Shown: positions 9,152 through 25,928 of the stretch, piece by piece
Layout of the letters: each line of letters opens with the position of its first letter
Numbering within the stretch: the stretch's first letter is position 1
From: Mycolicibacterium tokaiense
Lineage (GTDB): Bacteria; Actinomycetota; Actinomycetes; Mycobacteriales; Mycobacteriaceae
Assembly (NCBI RefSeq): GCF_010725885.1
Contig: NZ_AP022600.1
Coordinates: 124,001-188,000, forward strand
Direction: 5' to 3'
DNA: 64,000 nucleotides
Notes under the pieces: generated by a model
Told to the model about the DNA's origin: nothing
Database searches by the model: none
What the model saw: only the letters and a program-made list of their open reading frames with translations
Translations under genes and position numbers: made by a program

Positions 9152-9639
9152 CCCGCTACCGCATGATCGACAGCCCCATCGGCATGCTTACCCTCGCCGG
9201 CCGCGGACCGGTGCTGACCAATCTGCGCATGGTGGACCAGACCTATGAGCCGGACCGGGCCGACTGGGCCTCGGACGACCGAGCCTTCCCCGATGCGGTG
9301 GAGCAGCTGCAGGCGTACTTCGCCGGCGAATTGTTTACCTTCGATCTCCGCTTGGAATTCGAGGGCACGCCTTTTCAGCGCCGGGTGTGGGAGGCACTGC
9401 GTTCCATTCCGTATGGCGAAACCCGAACGTATGGCGAGATCGCTATGCAGATCGGCAGTCCGACGGCATTCCGCGCCGTCGGACTGGCCAATGGCCACAA
9501 TCCCATTGCCGTCATCGTGCCGTGCCACCGGGTCATCGGCGCCAATGGCAGCCTCACCGGATTCGGGGGCGGATTGGAGCGGAAACGCACACTTCTCGAA
9601 TTGGAAAAGAGCAATTCGAATTTGATGCTGTTCGACTGA
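9148..9639 (+). CDS. ogt: Methylated-DNA--protein-cysteine methyltransferase
   Basis: A 163-residue suicide enzyme that transfers methyl groups from O6-methylguanine (and O4-methylthymine) to its own cysteine. The acceptor is Cys126 in the IVPCHRVI motif, with the upstream winged-helix segment (TPFQRRVWEALRSIPYGET) that carries the DNA-binding helix and arginine finger. Length and cysteine number match M. tuberculosis Ogt (Rv1316c). The start overlaps the ada/alkA stop by 4 nt, indicating translational coupling and shared damage induction. The 3' end is somewhat more AT-rich than its neighbours. Confidence 0.95.
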   Translation: MTRYRMIDSPIGMLTLAGRGPVLTNLRMVDQTYEPDRADWASDDRAFPDAVEQLQAYFAGELFTFDLRLEFEGTPFQRRVWEALRSIPYGETRTYGEIAMQIGSPTAFRAVGLANGHNPIAVIVPCHRVIGANGSLTGFGGGLERKRTLLELEKSNSNLMLFD

Positions 9640-9655
9640 AAAAGACGCAGAAATG

Positions 9656-9689
9656 CCTCTGGCCCCCAATCAAAATTGGGGGCCAGAGG
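9656..9689. terminator. Bidirectional hairpin between ogt and 5S rRNA
   Basis: A perfect 15-bp inverted repeat (arms 9656-9670 and 9675-9689) with a 4-nt CAAA loop lies between the convergent ogt and rrn operons. Neither strand has a following T-run, as is common for actinobacterial terminators. It starts 16 nt after the ogt stop and ends 8 nt from the 5S 3' end, so it probably terminates both transcripts. Confidence 0.75.
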
Positions 9690-9697
9690 TCAATGTG

Positions 9698-9812
9698 TGT
9701 TCGGCGGTGTCCTACTTTTCCGCCCGGTAGGGCAGTATCATCGGCGCTGACAGGCTTAGCTTCCGGGTTCGGGATGGGACCGGGCGTTTCCCTGTCGCTA
9801 TGACCGCCGTAA
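9698..9812 (-). rRNA. rrf: 5S ribosomal RNA
   Basis: The 115-nt 5S rRNA starts with TTACGGCGG and ends with CACCGCCGAACA, which pair to close helix I. The internal CCCATCCCGAACCCGGAAGC segment of loops B and C is the conserved bacterial signature and matches mycobacterial 5S. It is the last gene of the rrn operon, about 120 nt after 23S. Confidence 0.95.
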
Positions 9813-9931
9813 CTCTATTTTCTTGTCGACCGCACACCCGGGTTGGCGGGGTTCGGTCGGTGTCCAAGAACAGGTGTTTTTGGTGGTGGAGTGCGATGTG
9901 CAGATGTGGTGTGTGGTTGCGAGCAAGGGTT

Positions 9932-15014
<5,083 letters not shown>

Positions 15015-15233
15015 CCCCCAGCCAAAGCCAGGCAGAATTCGAATCAGAAAAATCCGATCACAAACAACAGACACCAAAACTGGCATCCAAAAAAACAACC
15101 ACACCCACAAGCAGGAAGACGGGGAGTCCCCCCACAGGCATGGTCAACAAACAAAAACCACCAAACACACTATTGAGTTCTCAAACAACAGACTTGCTAT
15201 GATCCGCTTGTCCCGTTTCAGGGCAACCCTACC
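15015..15233 (-). other. rrn leader region
   Basis: The transcribed leader upstream of 16S, rich in short T-runs on the RNA-like strand. It carries the conserved mycobacterial antitermination segment (see 15158-15191). No protein-coding frame in it is credible. Confidence 0.8.
15158..15191 (-). promoter_or_regulatory. rRNA antitermination (nut-like box) element
   Basis: On the transcribed strand the block reads CTGTTGTTTGAGAACTCAAT followed by AGTGTGTTTGG, the sequence conserved in the rrn leaders of mycobacteria. A short hairpin (TTGAGAACTCAA, self-complementary) precedes the boxA-like part. It lies about 40 nt after the promoter-proximal start and should load the Nus antitermination complex. 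Confidence 0.7.
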
Positions 15234-15262
15234 AGCTTAAACTATCTGGTCGAGCGAGTCAA
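15234..15262 (-). promoter_or_regulatory. rrn promoter proximal to 16S (PCL1-like)
   Basis: -35 TTGACT at 15257-15262 and -10 TAAGCT at 15234-15239 with a 17-nt spacer on the minus strand, followed by the antitermination element. It fits a SigA promoter and the position of the conserved leader-proximal promoter PCL1 of mycobacterial rrnA operons. Confidence 0.7.
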
Positions 15263-15297
15263 GCTTCTCTGTCTCGCGTCTCCGCGGCGACTTCAAA

Positions 15298-15327
15298 AGA
15301 TTAGGACTTGCTCCCTCGCGAAGTCAA
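15298..15327 (-). promoter_or_regulatory. rrn upstream promoter
   Basis: -35 TTGACT at 15322-15327 and -10 TAATCT at 15298-15303, spacer 18 nt, about 45 nt after the murA stop. It is a near-consensus SigA promoter and with the proximal one gives the multiple-promoter arrangement typical of mycobacterial rrnA. Confidence 0.7.
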
Positions 15328-15372
15328 ATCCGCTGGTCAGAGGCGTTTCGGTGTCTCCCGGTGCCGCTACGG

Positions 15373-16626
15373 TCAGCTTACCCGCTCGATCTCAGCGCCC
15401 AGACTGACCAGGTTCTCCACGAACAGCGGGTAGCCGCGATCGATGTGGAACACGTCGTGCACCTCGGTGTCGCCGTCGGCAACCAGGCCGGCCAACACCA
15501 GACCGGCGCCGGCACGGATGTCCGACGACCACACGGGCGCACTCGAGAGTTGCGGGATCCCCCGCACGACGGCGTGATGGCCGTCGGTACGGGCGTCGGC
15601 CCCCAGCCGGATCATCTCTTCAACGAACCGGAACCGGGCTTCGAACACGTTCTCGGTGATCATCGAGGTGCCCTCGGCGATCGACGCGAGCCCGATTGCC
15701 ATCGGCTGCAGGTCGGTCGGAAACCCCGGGAACGGCAGCGTCGCCACGTTCACCGCCTTCGGCCGCTCGTACTGCACCACCCGGAAGCCGTCGTCACTCT
15801 GCGTGACAGTGGCTCCGACGTCGTGCAACTTGTGCAGCACCAGCTGCAGGTGGGCCGGGTCCACTCCGGTGACCGAGATATCGCCGCGGGTCATCGCCGC
15901 CGCTATCCCCCAGGTCGCTGCCACGATGCGGTCACCGATCACCCGATGCTCGGTGGGATAGAGCTTCGGCACACCCGTGATGGTCATCGTCGACGACCCG
16001 GCGCCAGTGATCTGGGCCCCCATCTGGTTGAGCATCACGCACAGGTCCACCACGTCGGGTTCGCGCGCGGCGTTGTGGATGGTGGTCACCCCTTCGGCGA
16101 CCACCGCCGCCATCAGGATGTTCTCAGTGGCCCCCACGGACGGGAACTCCAGCTGGATCTCGGCGCCGCGCAGCGTCTCCGCATGCGCGACGACACAGCC
16201 GTGCTCGATGTTGCAGGTCGCCCCCAACTGCCGCAGGCCGGCTTGATGCATGTCCAGCGGCCTCGACCCGATGGCGTCACCCCCGGGAAGCGCCACCTTG
16301 GCCTTCTTGCACCGCCCCACCAGCGGACCCAACACGCACACCGACGCACGGAACTGCCGCACCGCGGCGAAGTCCGCGTCGTACTTCGGCTCATCCGGCG
16401 AGGTGATCCGCACCGTGTCGCCGTCGAGTTCGACGGTGGCGCCGAGCCCACGCAGCACCTCGGCCATCAACGGGACATCCAGGATGTCCGGGCAGTTGGT
16501 GATGGTGGTGGTGCCTTCAGCCAGCAGACTTGCCGCCATCAGTTTGAGCACGCTGTTCTTGGCTCCCCCAACAGCAACTTCGCCGGCCAACCGATTTCCA
16601 CCGGTCACAACGAAACGCTCACTCAC
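15373..16626 (-). CDS. murA: UDP-N-acetylglucosamine 1-carboxyvinyltransferase
   Basis: MurA transfers enolpyruvate from PEP to UDP-GlcNAc, the first committed step of peptidoglycan synthesis in the cytoplasm. The 417-residue protein starts at the GTG at 16626 ([13 protein letters not shown]); longer frames run into the divergent pduO region. The active-site loop reads [12 protein letters not shown], placing Asp at residue 117 where most bacteria have the fosfomycin-reactive Cys. That is the known basis of intrinsic fosfomycin resistance in M. tuberculosis. The N-terminal [13 protein letters not shown] and inter-domain repeats are normal. The rrn operon follows on the same strand. Confidence 0.95.
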   Translation of the reverse strand: MSERFVVTGGNRLAGEVAVGGAKNSVLKLMAASLLAEGTTTITNCPDILDVPLMAEVLRGLGATVELDGDTVRITSPDEPKYDADFAAVRQFRASVCVLGPLVGRCKKAKVALPGGDAIGSRPLDMHQAGLRQLGATCNIEHGCVVAHAETLRGAEIQLEFPSVGATENILMAAVVAEGVTTIHNAAREPDVVDLCVMLNQMGAQITGAGSSTMTITGVPKLYPTEHRVIGDRIVAATWGIAAAMTRGDISVTGVDPAHLQLVLHKLHDVGATVTQSDDGFRVVQYERPKAVNVATLPFPGFPTDLQPMAIGLASIAEGTSMITENVFEARFRFVEEMIRLGADARTDGHHAVVRGIPQLSSAPVWSSDIRAGAGLVLAGLVADGDTEVHDVFHIDRGYPLFVENLVSLGAEIERVS

Positions 16627-16695
16627 GCCGGTCAGTGTATGCAGCCCAACCCCTGTTGGCAGACTCGATGCGCTGACTGACGTACGGTTTTTGCC

Positions 16696-17277
16696 ATGGC
16701 TGTCCATCTGACCCGCATCTACACCCGCACCGGCGACGACGGCACCACAGGTCTGAGCGACTTCTCGCGGGTGTCCAAATCGGATGCGCGTCTGATCGCG
16801 TACGCCGACTGTGACGAAACCAACGGTGCCATCGGCGTCGCCCTGGCCCTCGGCGCACCGGATGCCCGCATTGCGGCGGTGCTCCTGCAGATCCAGAACG
16901 ATCTCTTCGATGCGGGCGCCGACCTGTCCACACCGGTGGTGGCCGAGCCGAAGTATCCCCCGCTGCGGATCACCCAGGACTACATCGATCGATTGGAGCG
17001 GTGGTGCGACGAGTTCAACGAACCACTGCCGGCCCTCAACTCGTTCATCCTGCCGGGCGGAACACCACTGTCAGCACTGTTGCACGTGGCGCGCACGGTC
17101 GCGCGTCGCGCAGAGCGGTCGGCCTGGATGGCCATGAGCGAACATCCCGATGACATGAGTGCGCTGCCGGCGAAGTACCTCAACCGGCTCTCCGACCTGC
17201 TGTTCATCCTGTCGCGGGTAGCCAATCCCGACGGCGACGTGTTGTGGCAGCCGGGCGGCGCCCGCAAGGACAGTTAG
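16696..17277 (+). CDS. pduO: ATP:cob(I)alamin adenosyltransferase (PduO type)
   Basis: This 193-residue trimeric-type enzyme transfers the adenosyl group of ATP to cob(I)alamin, making coenzyme B12 for enzymes such as methylmalonyl-CoA mutase. The N-terminal nucleotide motif is [14 protein letters not shown]; the conserved helix [12 protein letters not shown] and the C-terminal [14 protein letters not shown] are also present. Together these define the PduO family (Rv1314c in M. tuberculosis). It is divergent from murA, and its stop overlaps the convergent DUF2550 gene by 4 nt. Confidence 0.93.
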   Translation: MAVHLTRIYTRTGDDGTTGLSDFSRVSKSDARLIAYADCDETNGAIGVALALGAPDARIAAVLLQIQNDLFDAGADLSTPVVAEPKYPPLRITQDYIDRLERWCDEFNEPLPALNSFILPGGTPLSALLHVARTVARRAERSAWMAMSEHPDDMSALPAKYLNRLSDLLFILSRVANPDGDVLWQPGGARKDS

Positions 17278-17717
17278 ACGATTCGGCGGCGGGCGCGCGG
17301 GTTGGGACGGGATTCCAGCCAGGACAGGAACGCCGTCAGGGCGCCCTGATCGAGCGCCAGTTCGTATCCGCGCCGCCGATCGGGTGAGGAATCACGGAGT
17401 TCGAGGACGACGATCTCCTCGGTCATGATGTCGAATTCGTCGCCGCGCGGGGCCCGCCGGGAGACGATCTCCACGCCCCGGCGGCTGAGCCGCCGGTCGG
17501 GCCACCAGCGCAGGCTCGACAACTGATAGAACACGGCCTCCCCACCGCGGTAGCGGATGACGCCGTGGCGCCAGCCGTGCCCTCCGACAGCGGGGACGTC
17601 ACGCAGAATCGCCGCAGTGCCGCCCTGCCGCAGTTTCCACAGTCGGTAGGTCAGCGCTGCGACGAACGCGAGGAGCACAGCCACGAGCACGACCATGAAT
17701 ACCATGGACATGCTCAC
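17274..17717 (-). CDS. DUF2550 membrane-anchored protein (Rv1312-like)
   Basis: A 147-residue protein with one N-terminal transmembrane helix (residues about 5-25, VFMVVLVAVLLAFVAALTYRL) and a basic cytoplasmic domain with WRHGVIRYRGGEAVFYQLSSL and RLSRRGVEIVSRR. Conserved in mycobacteria immediately after atpC and of unknown function. It starts 9 nt after the atpC stop, so it is probably the last gene of the ATP synthase operon. The first codon is GTG at 17717, with in-frame ATGs at 17711 and 17705 as alternatives. Confidence 0.85.
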   Translation of the reverse strand: MSMSMVFMVVLVAVLLAFVAALTYRLWKLRQGGTAAILRDVPAVGGHGWRHGVIRYRGGEAVFYQLSSLRWWPDRRLSRRGVEIVSRRAPRGDEFDIMTEEIVVLELRDSSPDRRRGYELALDQGALTAFLSWLESRPNPRARRRIV

Positions 17718-17726
17718 CGGCCGCCC

Positions 17727-18092
17727 CTAATCGAGTTGGCCGACGGCGCGCAGGCGCGCCCGTCCCCTGGCCGCTACCTCCGGGTCATCCGACTGCGAAT
17801 CCGTCTTGGCGGCGTCCGCATCGATCTCGGACTCGAACTCCGCCGACTCGGCCAGGATGATCACGCCCTCTTCGGTGACCGACAGGAATCCGCCGTCCAC
17901 CGCGATGCGCAGATCGTCTTCACCTTCGCGTTCCACCCGGACCATTGCGTCGTCGACCAACTGCGCGACGAGCGGAATGTGCCTGGGCAGGATGCCGATC
18001 TCGCCCGCGGTGGTGCGGGTGAAGAGGAACGTTGCCTTACCCGACCAGACGTTGCGTTCGACGGCAACGATGTCGACGTCCAGTTCAGCCAT
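17727..18092 (-). CDS. atpC: ATP synthase F1 subunit epsilon
   Basis: The 121-residue central-stalk subunit couples rotor to catalytic head and can inhibit ATP hydrolysis. The beta-sandwich domain ([38 protein letters not shown]) takes up residues 1-85. The C-terminal part is short, with an acidic stretch ([18 protein letters not shown]), as in other mycobacteria where the helical hairpin is reduced. It starts 36 nt after the atpD stop. Confidence 0.95.
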   Translation of the reverse strand: MAELDVDIVAVERNVWSGKATFLFTRTTAGEIGILPRHIPLVAQLVDDAMVRVEREGEDDLRIAVDGGFLSVTEEGVIILAESAEFESEIDADAAKTDSQSDDPEVAARGRARLRAVGQLD

Positions 18093-18128
18093 GACACACC
18101 ACCTTTCGGACGATCGTCAGTTCGGAAG

Positions 18129-19592
<1,464 letters not shown>

Positions 19593-20516
19593 TTATTTGG
19601 CGTCAGCCAGCGCGTTGGCGCCACCGACGATCTCGCTGATTTCCTGGGTGATCTGAGCCTGCCGCTCGCGGTTGGCTTCCAAGGTCAGAGCCTTGATCAG
19701 ATCGTCGGCGTTGTCGCTCGCGGACTTCATGGCCCGGCGCCGGGCGGCCGACTCCGAAGCCGCAGCCTCCAGCAGTGCCGCGTACACGCGGGTGGCCACG
19801 TACCGGGGAAGCAACGCCCCGAACAGTTCCTCGGCGTTCGGCTCGAACGAGAACAGCGTGTGCGGCCCGGTCTCCTCTTCGCCGACGTACTCGACGACCA
19901 TCGGGGCGATCCGGCGGGCCTCTGCCGTCTGCGCCAGCATCGACCTGAATTCCGTTGTCACGATGTGCAGTTCGTCGACCCCGACCTTGCCGTCGGCGCC
20001 TGGTCCCTCATCGTCGTCGTCGGCACCGGACATGAACACGTCCACCAGGGTGTCGGCAATCTCCTTGGCGTTCTCGTACGTCGGCCGTTCGGAGAAGCCG
20101 GTCCACGACTCAACGACATCGCGACCACGGAAGCTGTAGTAGCCGGACGCCTTTCGGCCGACCACGTAGAGCACCGGAGATTTGCCCTCGTCCCGCAGCA
20201 GGGCGAAGAGCTCTTCGGCCCGCCGCAGGACGTTGGCGTTGTAGGCACCGCAGAGTCCGCGATCCGACGACACCACCAACACGGCGGCACGCTTGGGGTT
20301 GTCCCGTTCCACCAACAGCGGGTGATCCAGCGCGCTGGCACCGGCGAGGTTGGTGAGCATGTTGGTGATCTCATCGGCGTAGGGGCGGGCCGCCTCGACC
20401 CGCGCCTGCGCCTTGGCGATCCGCGAGGTTGCGATCAGCTCCTGGGCCTTGGTGATCTTCTTGATCGACCCGGCGGAGCGGATGCGCCCGCGTAGCTCAC
20501 GCAGTGTTGCAGCCAT
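19593..20516 (-). CDS. atpG: ATP synthase F1 subunit gamma
   Basis: The 307-residue central rotor shaft. The N-terminal coiled-coil helix ([20 protein letters not shown]) and the C-terminal helix ([20 protein letters not shown]) are both present. In the middle, an acidic Gly/Asp-rich insertion ([15 protein letters not shown], around residue 165) corresponds to the extra loop of mycobacterial gamma subunits, which contacts the c-ring side and favours synthesis over hydrolysis. It lies in the atp operon between atpA and atpD. Confidence 0.96.
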   Translation of the reverse strand: MAATLRELRGRIRSAGSIKKITKAQELIATSRIAKAQARVEAARPYADEITNMLTNLAGASALDHPLLVERDNPKRAAVLVVSSDRGLCGAYNANVLRRAEELFALLRDEGKSPVLYVVGRKASGYYSFRGRDVVESWTGFSERPTYENAKEIADTLVDVFMSGADDDDEGPGADGKVGVDELHIVTTEFRSMLAQTAEARRIAPMVVEYVGEEETGPHTLFSFEPNAEELFGALLPRYVATRVYAALLEAAASESAARRRAMKSASDNADDLIKALTLEANRERQAQITQEISEIVGGANALADAK

Positions 20517-20550
20517 CTGATTCCAGACTCTCCAGTGCTCGGCTTCTCGA

Positions 20551-22200
20551 CTACTTCTTCTTCGGGGGGGCCTTGCGGACCTTCACCGACTCCTGACCCA
20601 GATCCTCGGCGTCCATCGCCTCGGCTTCGGCCTCGTTGACCACAACCGAGCTGCCGTCAGAGGCGGAGAAGCCCTTCTTGAACTCGTTGATGACGTCGGT
20701 CAGCTTCTCTTCGTTCTCCTCGGAGAGCTTCTTCGACTCGCGGATGTCCGACAGGATGCCGTCGTGGCTGGCTCGGACATGCTCCAGCAGATCGGCCTCG
20801 AAACGTGCCACGTCATCGACCGGAACCGAATCCAGGTGGCCCTTGGTGCCCAGGAAGATCGACACCACCTGCTCCTCGACGGGCAGCGGCGAGTACTGCG
20901 GCTGCTTGAGCAGCTCGACCAGGCGTGCGCCACGGTCCAGCTGGGCCTTGGAGGCGGCATCCAGATCCGAGGCGAAGGCGGCGAACGCCTCCAGCTCGCG
21001 ATACTGCGACAGCTCCAGACGCAGTGAGCCCGCAACTTCCTTCATGGCCTTGATCTGTGCGGCACCACCCACGCGCGACACCGAGACACCGACGTTGATG
21101 GCCGGCCGGACACCCTGGTTGAACAGGTCGGACTCCAGGAAGCACTGGCCGTCGGTGATCGAGATGACGTTGGTGGGGATGAACGCCGAGATGTCGTTGG
21201 CCTTGGTCTCGATGATCGGCAGCCCGGTCATCGATCCACCGCCCAGTTCGTCGGACAGCTTGGCGCAACGCTCCAGCAGACGGGAGTGCAGGTAGAACAC
21301 GTCGCCCGGGAAGGCTTCGCGGCCCGGCGGGCGACGCAGCAACAGCGAGATGGCGCGGTAGGCGTCAGCCTGCTTCGACAGATCGTCGAACACGATGAGG
21401 ACGTGCTTGCCCTCGTACATCCAGTGCTGCCCGATGGCCGACCCGGCGTACGGGGCCAGCCACTTGAAGCCGGCGGGATCGGAGGCTGGGGCCGCGACGA
21501 TGGTGGTGTACTCCATGGCGCCCCCCTCCTCGAGGGCGCGCTTCACCGACGCGATGGTGGTGCCCTTTTGGCCGATGGCGACGTAGACGCAGCGCACCTG
21601 CTGCTTCGGGTCACCGGTCTCCCAGGCGCCGCGCTGGTTGAGGATGGTGTCGACGCAGACTGCGGTCTTGCCGGTCTTGCGGTCGCCGATGATCAGCTGG
21701 CGCTGGCCGCGGCCGATCGGGGTCTGGCTGTCGATGGCCTTGATGCCGGTCTGCAGCGGCTCACCGACGCCCTGGCGCTGCACCACCGACGGCGCCTGCA
21801 GCTCGAGTGCACGACGGGTGTCGGTGGCGATGTCGCCCTGGCCGTCGATGGGCTCACCGAGCGGGTTGACGACGCGTCCGAGGAACGCGTCACCGACGGG
21901 CACCGAGAGCACCTCGCCGGTGCGCTTGACCTGCTGGCCCTCTTCGATCTTGCCGAACTCGCCGAGGATGACCGCGCCGACGCTGTGCTCGTCGAGGTTC
22001 AGGGCCACACCGAGGACACCGCCCTCGAACTCCAGCAGCTCCTGGGTCATCACCGAGGGCAGGCCCTCGACGTGGGCGATGCCGTCACCGGCGTCGATCA
22101 CGGTGCCGACTTCTTCGCGCTCGGACTCGGCGCTGAAGGAGGAGACGTAGTCCTCGATAGCGCCTTCGATATCAGCAGCTGAGATTGTCAACTCTGCCAT
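20551..22200 (-). CDS. atpA: ATP synthase F1 subunit alpha
   Basis: The 549-residue non-catalytic nucleotide-binding subunit. The P-loop is [10 protein letters not shown], with the arginine-finger region [13 protein letters not shown]. It extends about 35 residues beyond typical bacterial alpha subunits (from roughly 514, acidic, then ending APPKKK). This is the mycobacterial C-terminal extension known to suppress ATP hydrolysis. It starts 59 nt after the atpFH stop. Confidence 0.97.
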   Translation of the reverse strand: MAELTISAADIEGAIEDYVSSFSAESEREEVGTVIDAGDGIAHVEGLPSVMTQELLEFEGGVLGVALNLDEHSVGAVILGEFGKIEEGQQVKRTGEVLSVPVGDAFLGRVVNPLGEPIDGQGDIATDTRRALELQAPSVVQRQGVGEPLQTGIKAIDSQTPIGRGQRQLIIGDRKTGKTAVCVDTILNQRGAWETGDPKQQVRCVYVAIGQKGTTIASVKRALEEGGAMEYTTIVAAPASDPAGFKWLAPYAGSAIGQHWMYEGKHVLIVFDDLSKQADAYRAISLLLRRPPGREAFPGDVFYLHSRLLERCAKLSDELGGGSMTGLPIIETKANDISAFIPTNVISITDGQCFLESDLFNQGVRPAINVGVSVSRVGGAAQIKAMKEVAGSLRLELSQYRELEAFAAFASDLDAASKAQLDRGARLVELLKQPQYSPLPVEEQVVSIFLGTKGHLDSVPVDDVARFEADLLEHVRASHDGILSDIRESKKLSEENEEKLTDVINEFKKGFSASDGSSVVVNEAEAEAMDAEDLGQESVKVRKAPPKKK

Positions 22201-22259
22201 GGCTTTTCGTCTTCCTGCCTTCGTGTCTTACAGATGTTCTCGGGTGCGGGTGGCGTGCG

Positions 22260-23597
22260 TCAGTCCGGCAGTCCGCTGCGCGCTGCAGCCAACCGGGAGG
22301 AGATGGATCCGTCGATCACTTCGTCGCCGACCGTGATGAGCAGCCCGCCCAGGACAGCGGGGTCGACGTTCAACTGGACGGCAACCGGATGGCTGTAGAT
22401 CCGTCCCAGTACCTCGGCCAGCCGGGTGCGCTGCTGATCGCTGAGGTCACCGGCGGCGGTCACGTTGGCCACCACCTCGCCGCGGCGGACCACGGCCAGT
22501 TCCGCCAGATCGGCGACCGCCGCGTCGGCACGCTCGCCGCGCAGCAGTTCGACGGTCTGGGCCAGTAGCGCTGCCGCGGTGTCGTTCACGTCACCGGAGG
22601 TGTCGAGAACCTTGCGCAGCAGCGAGATCCGGCCCTCGGCGGGTGTCGTGGTGTCACTGAGCAGATTGCTCAGCCGCGGCTGTGCGTCCAGCAGACGGCC
22701 GAAGCGGAACAGCTGGTCTTCCACGGCTTCGCCCTCGCCGGCGGCGTCGGCGCGTGACAGCAGCGCCAGCCGGGCGACGTGCTCCAGCGCGTCCACCAGG
22801 TTGCCTTCCGCCGACCACCGCTGCGAGACAGCGGTTTTCAGCAGCTCCAGGGCGGCGGGGCTGATCTTGTCACCGAACAGCCGCTGCGCCAGGCGCACCT
22901 TGGGTTCGGGGTTGTCGGTGGGGTCCGCCAGGTGCTTGGCCAGGATGGGCTCATCCAGCAGCACTTTGGCCACCGCGGTCAGGTCGTCGGCCACCGCCGT
23001 GAGGCCGGCGGCGTCGAGTCCACCCGCGGTGTCGTCGAACTTCTTGACCACTTCGGCCAGCGCTTCGCGGCTGGCGGCGCGCAGGTTCAGCGACGCACCG
23101 GCTTCCAGCACCGCGGTGGAGGGAGCCATCGACTCGAGCTCACCTAGGAAGCGGTCCACCGTGGCGGACTGCTGCGCGGGGTCCGACACGTATTGCCGCA
23201 CCAGGTCCTCGGCCTTCTGCACGGAGTCCGCGCCGAGCTCGTGCCGCAGACCGCGGATGGTCTGCTGGCGCAGCAGGTGAACCTGCTGCTCGCCCTGGGC
23301 CTTGATGCGCTCGGCCTCGGTGACGGCCTGCTCCTGCAGCTGAGCTTCGATGCGCTCGGAATCCGCCTTGGCCTCCTCGGTGACCTTGGCGGATTCCGCC
23401 TTGGCCTCTTCAACGGCCTTGGCGTGCATGGCGTCGGCTTCGGCCAGCTTCTTGGCGGCCTCCGCGCTTTCCGCCAATGCGACGCGGATGGCCTCCTGCT
23501 GCTTCTGCATCAGGCCCTTCACGGGCGGCACGACCCACTTCACGATGATGAATACGATCACCGCGAAGCCGATCAGCTGGCCGATGAATGTCGACAT
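22260..23597 (-). CDS. atpFH: ATP synthase fused b'-delta subunit
   Basis: A 445-residue fusion in which the N-terminal b-like peripheral stalk (one membrane helix, [18 protein letters not shown], then a long Ala/Glu/Lys-rich coiled coil to about residue 165) continues into the delta subunit (OSCP; about 170-445, ending with [21 protein letters not shown]). The fusion is characteristic of mycobacteria and some relatives. The ATG follows the atpF stop with no gap (TAGATG), so the two stalk proteins are translationally coupled and form a b-b' heterodimer. Confidence 0.95.
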   Translation of the reverse strand: MSTFIGQLIGFAVIVFIIVKWVVPPVKGLMQKQQEAIRVALAESAEAAKKLAEADAMHAKAVEEAKAESAKVTEEAKADSERIEAQLQEQAVTEAERIKAQGEQQVHLLRQQTIRGLRHELGADSVQKAEDLVRQYVSDPAQQSATVDRFLGELESMAPSTAVLEAGASLNLRAASREALAEVVKKFDDTAGGLDAAGLTAVADDLTAVAKVLLDEPILAKHLADPTDNPEPKVRLAQRLFGDKISPAALELLKTAVSQRWSAEGNLVDALEHVARLALLSRADAAGEGEAVEDQLFRFGRLLDAQPRLSNLLSDTTTPAEGRISLLRKVLDTSGDVNDTAAALLAQTVELLRGERADAAVADLAELAVVRRGEVVANVTAAGDLSDQQRTRLAEVLGRIYSHPVAVQLNVDPAVLGGLLITVGDEVIDGSISSRLAAARSGLPD

Positions 23598-24107
23598 CTA
23601 GCTGCTCCCACCTGATTTCACGTCATCGGATCCCACGGGCACGCCCAGGATCCGGCTGGCCAGCGCGGCCGAAAGTCCGTCCACCGACGACTGCAACTCG
23701 GTCTGCGTAGCCGTGCGCTGGGTGGACAGTTGCTCGTCCGCCTGCCGCACGGTGTCGGCGACGGCGCCGTTGGCCTCGGCACGCTTGGAGTCGATGACCT
23801 GCCTGCCGGCAGTGCGGGCCTCGTCACGGATGGCCGACGCTTCGGAACGGGCACCGGCCATCGTCTCGTCGTAGTCGGCCTGGGCCGCTGCGACCTGCTC
23901 TGCCGACTTCCGGTTGTCTGCCGCGGTCTTGGCCAGCATGGCTTCGCGCTCGGCGAGCACCTTGCTGACCGGCGGCACCACCCATTTCCAGATCACGGCG
24001 AGCGTGATCAGGAAGATGAGCAGCACGACGAAGAAGGTGCCGTTGGGGATCAGGAAGTTACTGGTCCCCCCGCCTTCTTCCGCTGCGAGGATGGATAGTT
24101 CGTTCAT
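23598..24107 (-). CDS. atpF: ATP synthase Fo subunit b
   Basis: The 169-residue peripheral stalk subunit. One transmembrane helix (residues about 21-45, [25 protein letters not shown]) anchors it, and the rest is a soluble coiled coil ([22 protein letters not shown]). It pairs with the b' half of AtpFH, whose membrane segment ends with the same KWVVPP, showing descent from a common b gene. It lies 9 nt downstream of atpE. Confidence 0.95.
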   Translation of the reverse strand: MNELSILAAEEGGGTSNFLIPNGTFFVVLLIFLITLAVIWKWVVPPVSKVLAEREAMLAKTAADNRKSAEQVAAAQADYDETMAGARSEASAIRDEARTAGRQVIDSKRAEANGAVADTVRQADEQLSTQRTATQTELQSSVDGLSAALASRILGVPVGSDDVKSGGSS

Positions 24108-24116
24108 GACGTCGGG

Positions 24117-24407
<291 letters not shown>

Positions 24408-24450
24408 TTACCGCCAGAGTTCATGGTCGTGCAGTCGGATTACGGGTGGT

Positions 24451-25221
24451 TCAGTGGTCGTCGTGGTCGAGTTCCATCGCCTGGCTGAAGTACAGGATCG
24501 TCAACAGCGAGAAGATGAACGCCTGGATGAGGCCGACGAACAGGTCGAAGGTCTTCCAGATGGCGTTGGGGGCCCACTGGATGTACCAGGGGAACATGGC
24601 GATCAGCGCCACCAGGATGCCGCCGGCGAAGATGTTGCCGAAGAGTCGCAGTGCCAGCGAGATCGGCTTGGCGAGTTCCTCGACGATGTTGATCGGGGCG
24701 AGGAAGGCGACGTGACCCTTCACCACCTTGATCGGGTGGCCGATGATGCCGCGGCGCTTGACACCTGCTGCGTGGTAGAAGAAGAACACGAACAGCGCCA
24801 GCGCCAGCACGAAGTTGATGTCCGAGGCAGGCGGCTTGTAGAGCTCACCGGCAGCGCCGTCGGAGCCGCCGTACTGCCACGGGAACACGGCCAACCAGTT
24901 CGAGATCAGAATGAACGCGAACAGCGCGACGGCCAGCGGCAGCACGAACGGCGCCACCTTCATGCCGACAGAGCTCTCGATCTGCCCGCGCATCTGGATG
25001 GTCAGGGCCTCCCAGAACAGCTGCACCTTGCCGGGCACACCGGTGGAGGTGACCTTGGACTTCAGGTAGAAGGCCAGGCCGATGATGATGAGCGCGGTGA
25101 TGGCGGTGGCCATGATGGTGTCGCCATTGAACGTCATCCCGAACAGCTCGAACACCATGGTGTGGTGTCCGACGTGGATGGCAGCGCCGCCCTCTTCGGC
25201 AGCGAGCACAGTCTCTGTCAT
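24451..25221 (-). CDS. atpB: ATP synthase Fo subunit a
   Basis: The 256-residue proton-channel subunit with five or six membrane helices. The essential Arg is in the penultimate segment ([21 protein letters not shown]), and the conserved Gln-containing last helix ([22 protein letters not shown]) is present. The ATG at 25221 ([12 protein letters not shown]) was chosen; the open frame continues to 25284, inside atpI, but has no conserved residues. It lies 10 nt after the atpI stop. Confidence 0.95.
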   Translation of the reverse strand: MTETVLAAEEGGAAIHVGHHTMVFELFGMTFNGDTIMATAITALIIIGLAFYLKSKVTSTGVPGKVQLFWEALTIQMRGQIESSVGMKVAPFVLPLAVALFAFILISNWLAVFPWQYGGSDGAAGELYKPPASDINFVLALALFVFFFYHAAGVKRRGIIGHPIKVVKGHVAFLAPINIVEELAKPISLALRLFGNIFAGGILVALIAMFPWYIQWAPNAIWKTFDLFVGLIQAFIFSLLTILYFSQAMELDHDDH

Positions 25222-25231
25222 GGAGCTCAGC

Positions 25232-25687
25232 TCAACCCTTCGGTTCCGTTGCGGATACGTCTTCGACATCGAGTCCGTTGGCACGGATCTTCTTCAGCAC
25301 CGGGATGCTGGTGCTCATCACCAGCAGCGCCTGGAAGATGGCCAGTCCGAACAGCACGGCGATTCCGCCGTTCTCCTTGAAGAAGATGGCGATGGCCAGC
25401 GCGACCACCGAGATGATCATCAGGCGCATGGCCGAGTTCACGGCCATCTTCTTCTTCAGTGGGTGGTCCTGCGCCGTGATGGACTCGACTGCCCGGCGCA
25501 CCAGCAGGGCGTTGACCAGACCGAGGCCCAGTCCCACGCCGAAGAAGATGCCGAACCACACGGTGGCCACGAAGGCCGAAGCCGCCGTCGCGAGCGCGGT
25601 CAGCAACACGCAGACAACGAGCAGGCGGACAGGGCGGAACGCCACGGACGGAAACACCAACGGCGCTTCGTGCGCTGGTGTCGTCAC
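25232..25687 (-). CDS. atpI: ATP synthase assembly protein AtpI
   Basis: About 151 residues with four hydrophobic helices ([79 protein letters not shown]). It heads the atp operon, as Rv1303 does, and is thought to assist c-ring assembly or ion supply. The GTG at 25687 has GAGG 8 nt upstream; a start at 25729 is possible but less likely. Confidence 0.87.
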   Translation of the reverse strand: MTTPAHEAPLVFPSVAFRPVRLLVVCVLLTALATAASAFVATVWFGIFFGVGLGLGLVNALLVRRAVESITAQDHPLKKKMAVNSAMRLMIISVVALAIAIFFKENGGIAVLFGLAIFQALLVMSTSIPVLKKIRANGLDVEDVSATEPKG

Positions 25688-25877
25688 TTTGTCACCTCTA
25701 TCCCCACGGTCACGGGAGCGGTACCCCATTGGTCAGGTGCCACGCCCGCCTGAGCGTATCGGAGGGCGGTGGGCGCGCTGGAATCACCCAAGGGGTAGCT
25801 CCCTTTTGTCGGTCGTATTTCGGCTCCAGGCGACTTTCTCGCCACCGGGCCGGGCCGGCAACCCGCGAGGTCTTTCG

Positions 25878-25906
25878 GGTTCTGCTGAGAACCGTACCAC
25901 ATGGTA
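25878..25906. promoter_or_regulatory. Two adjacent dyads between wecA and the atp operon
   Basis: A 6-bp-arm inverted repeat (GGTTCT-4-AGAACC, 25878-25893) is followed directly by TACCA-2-TGGTA (25895-25906). They lie 22-50 nt after the wecA stop and about 190 nt before atpI. They could be a weak terminator of wecA, or protein-binding sites controlling an atp operon promoter; no clear -35/-10 pair was found to decide. Confidence 0.4.
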
Positions 25907-25928
25907 GGGAGCAGAAAACGGGCCCCTA

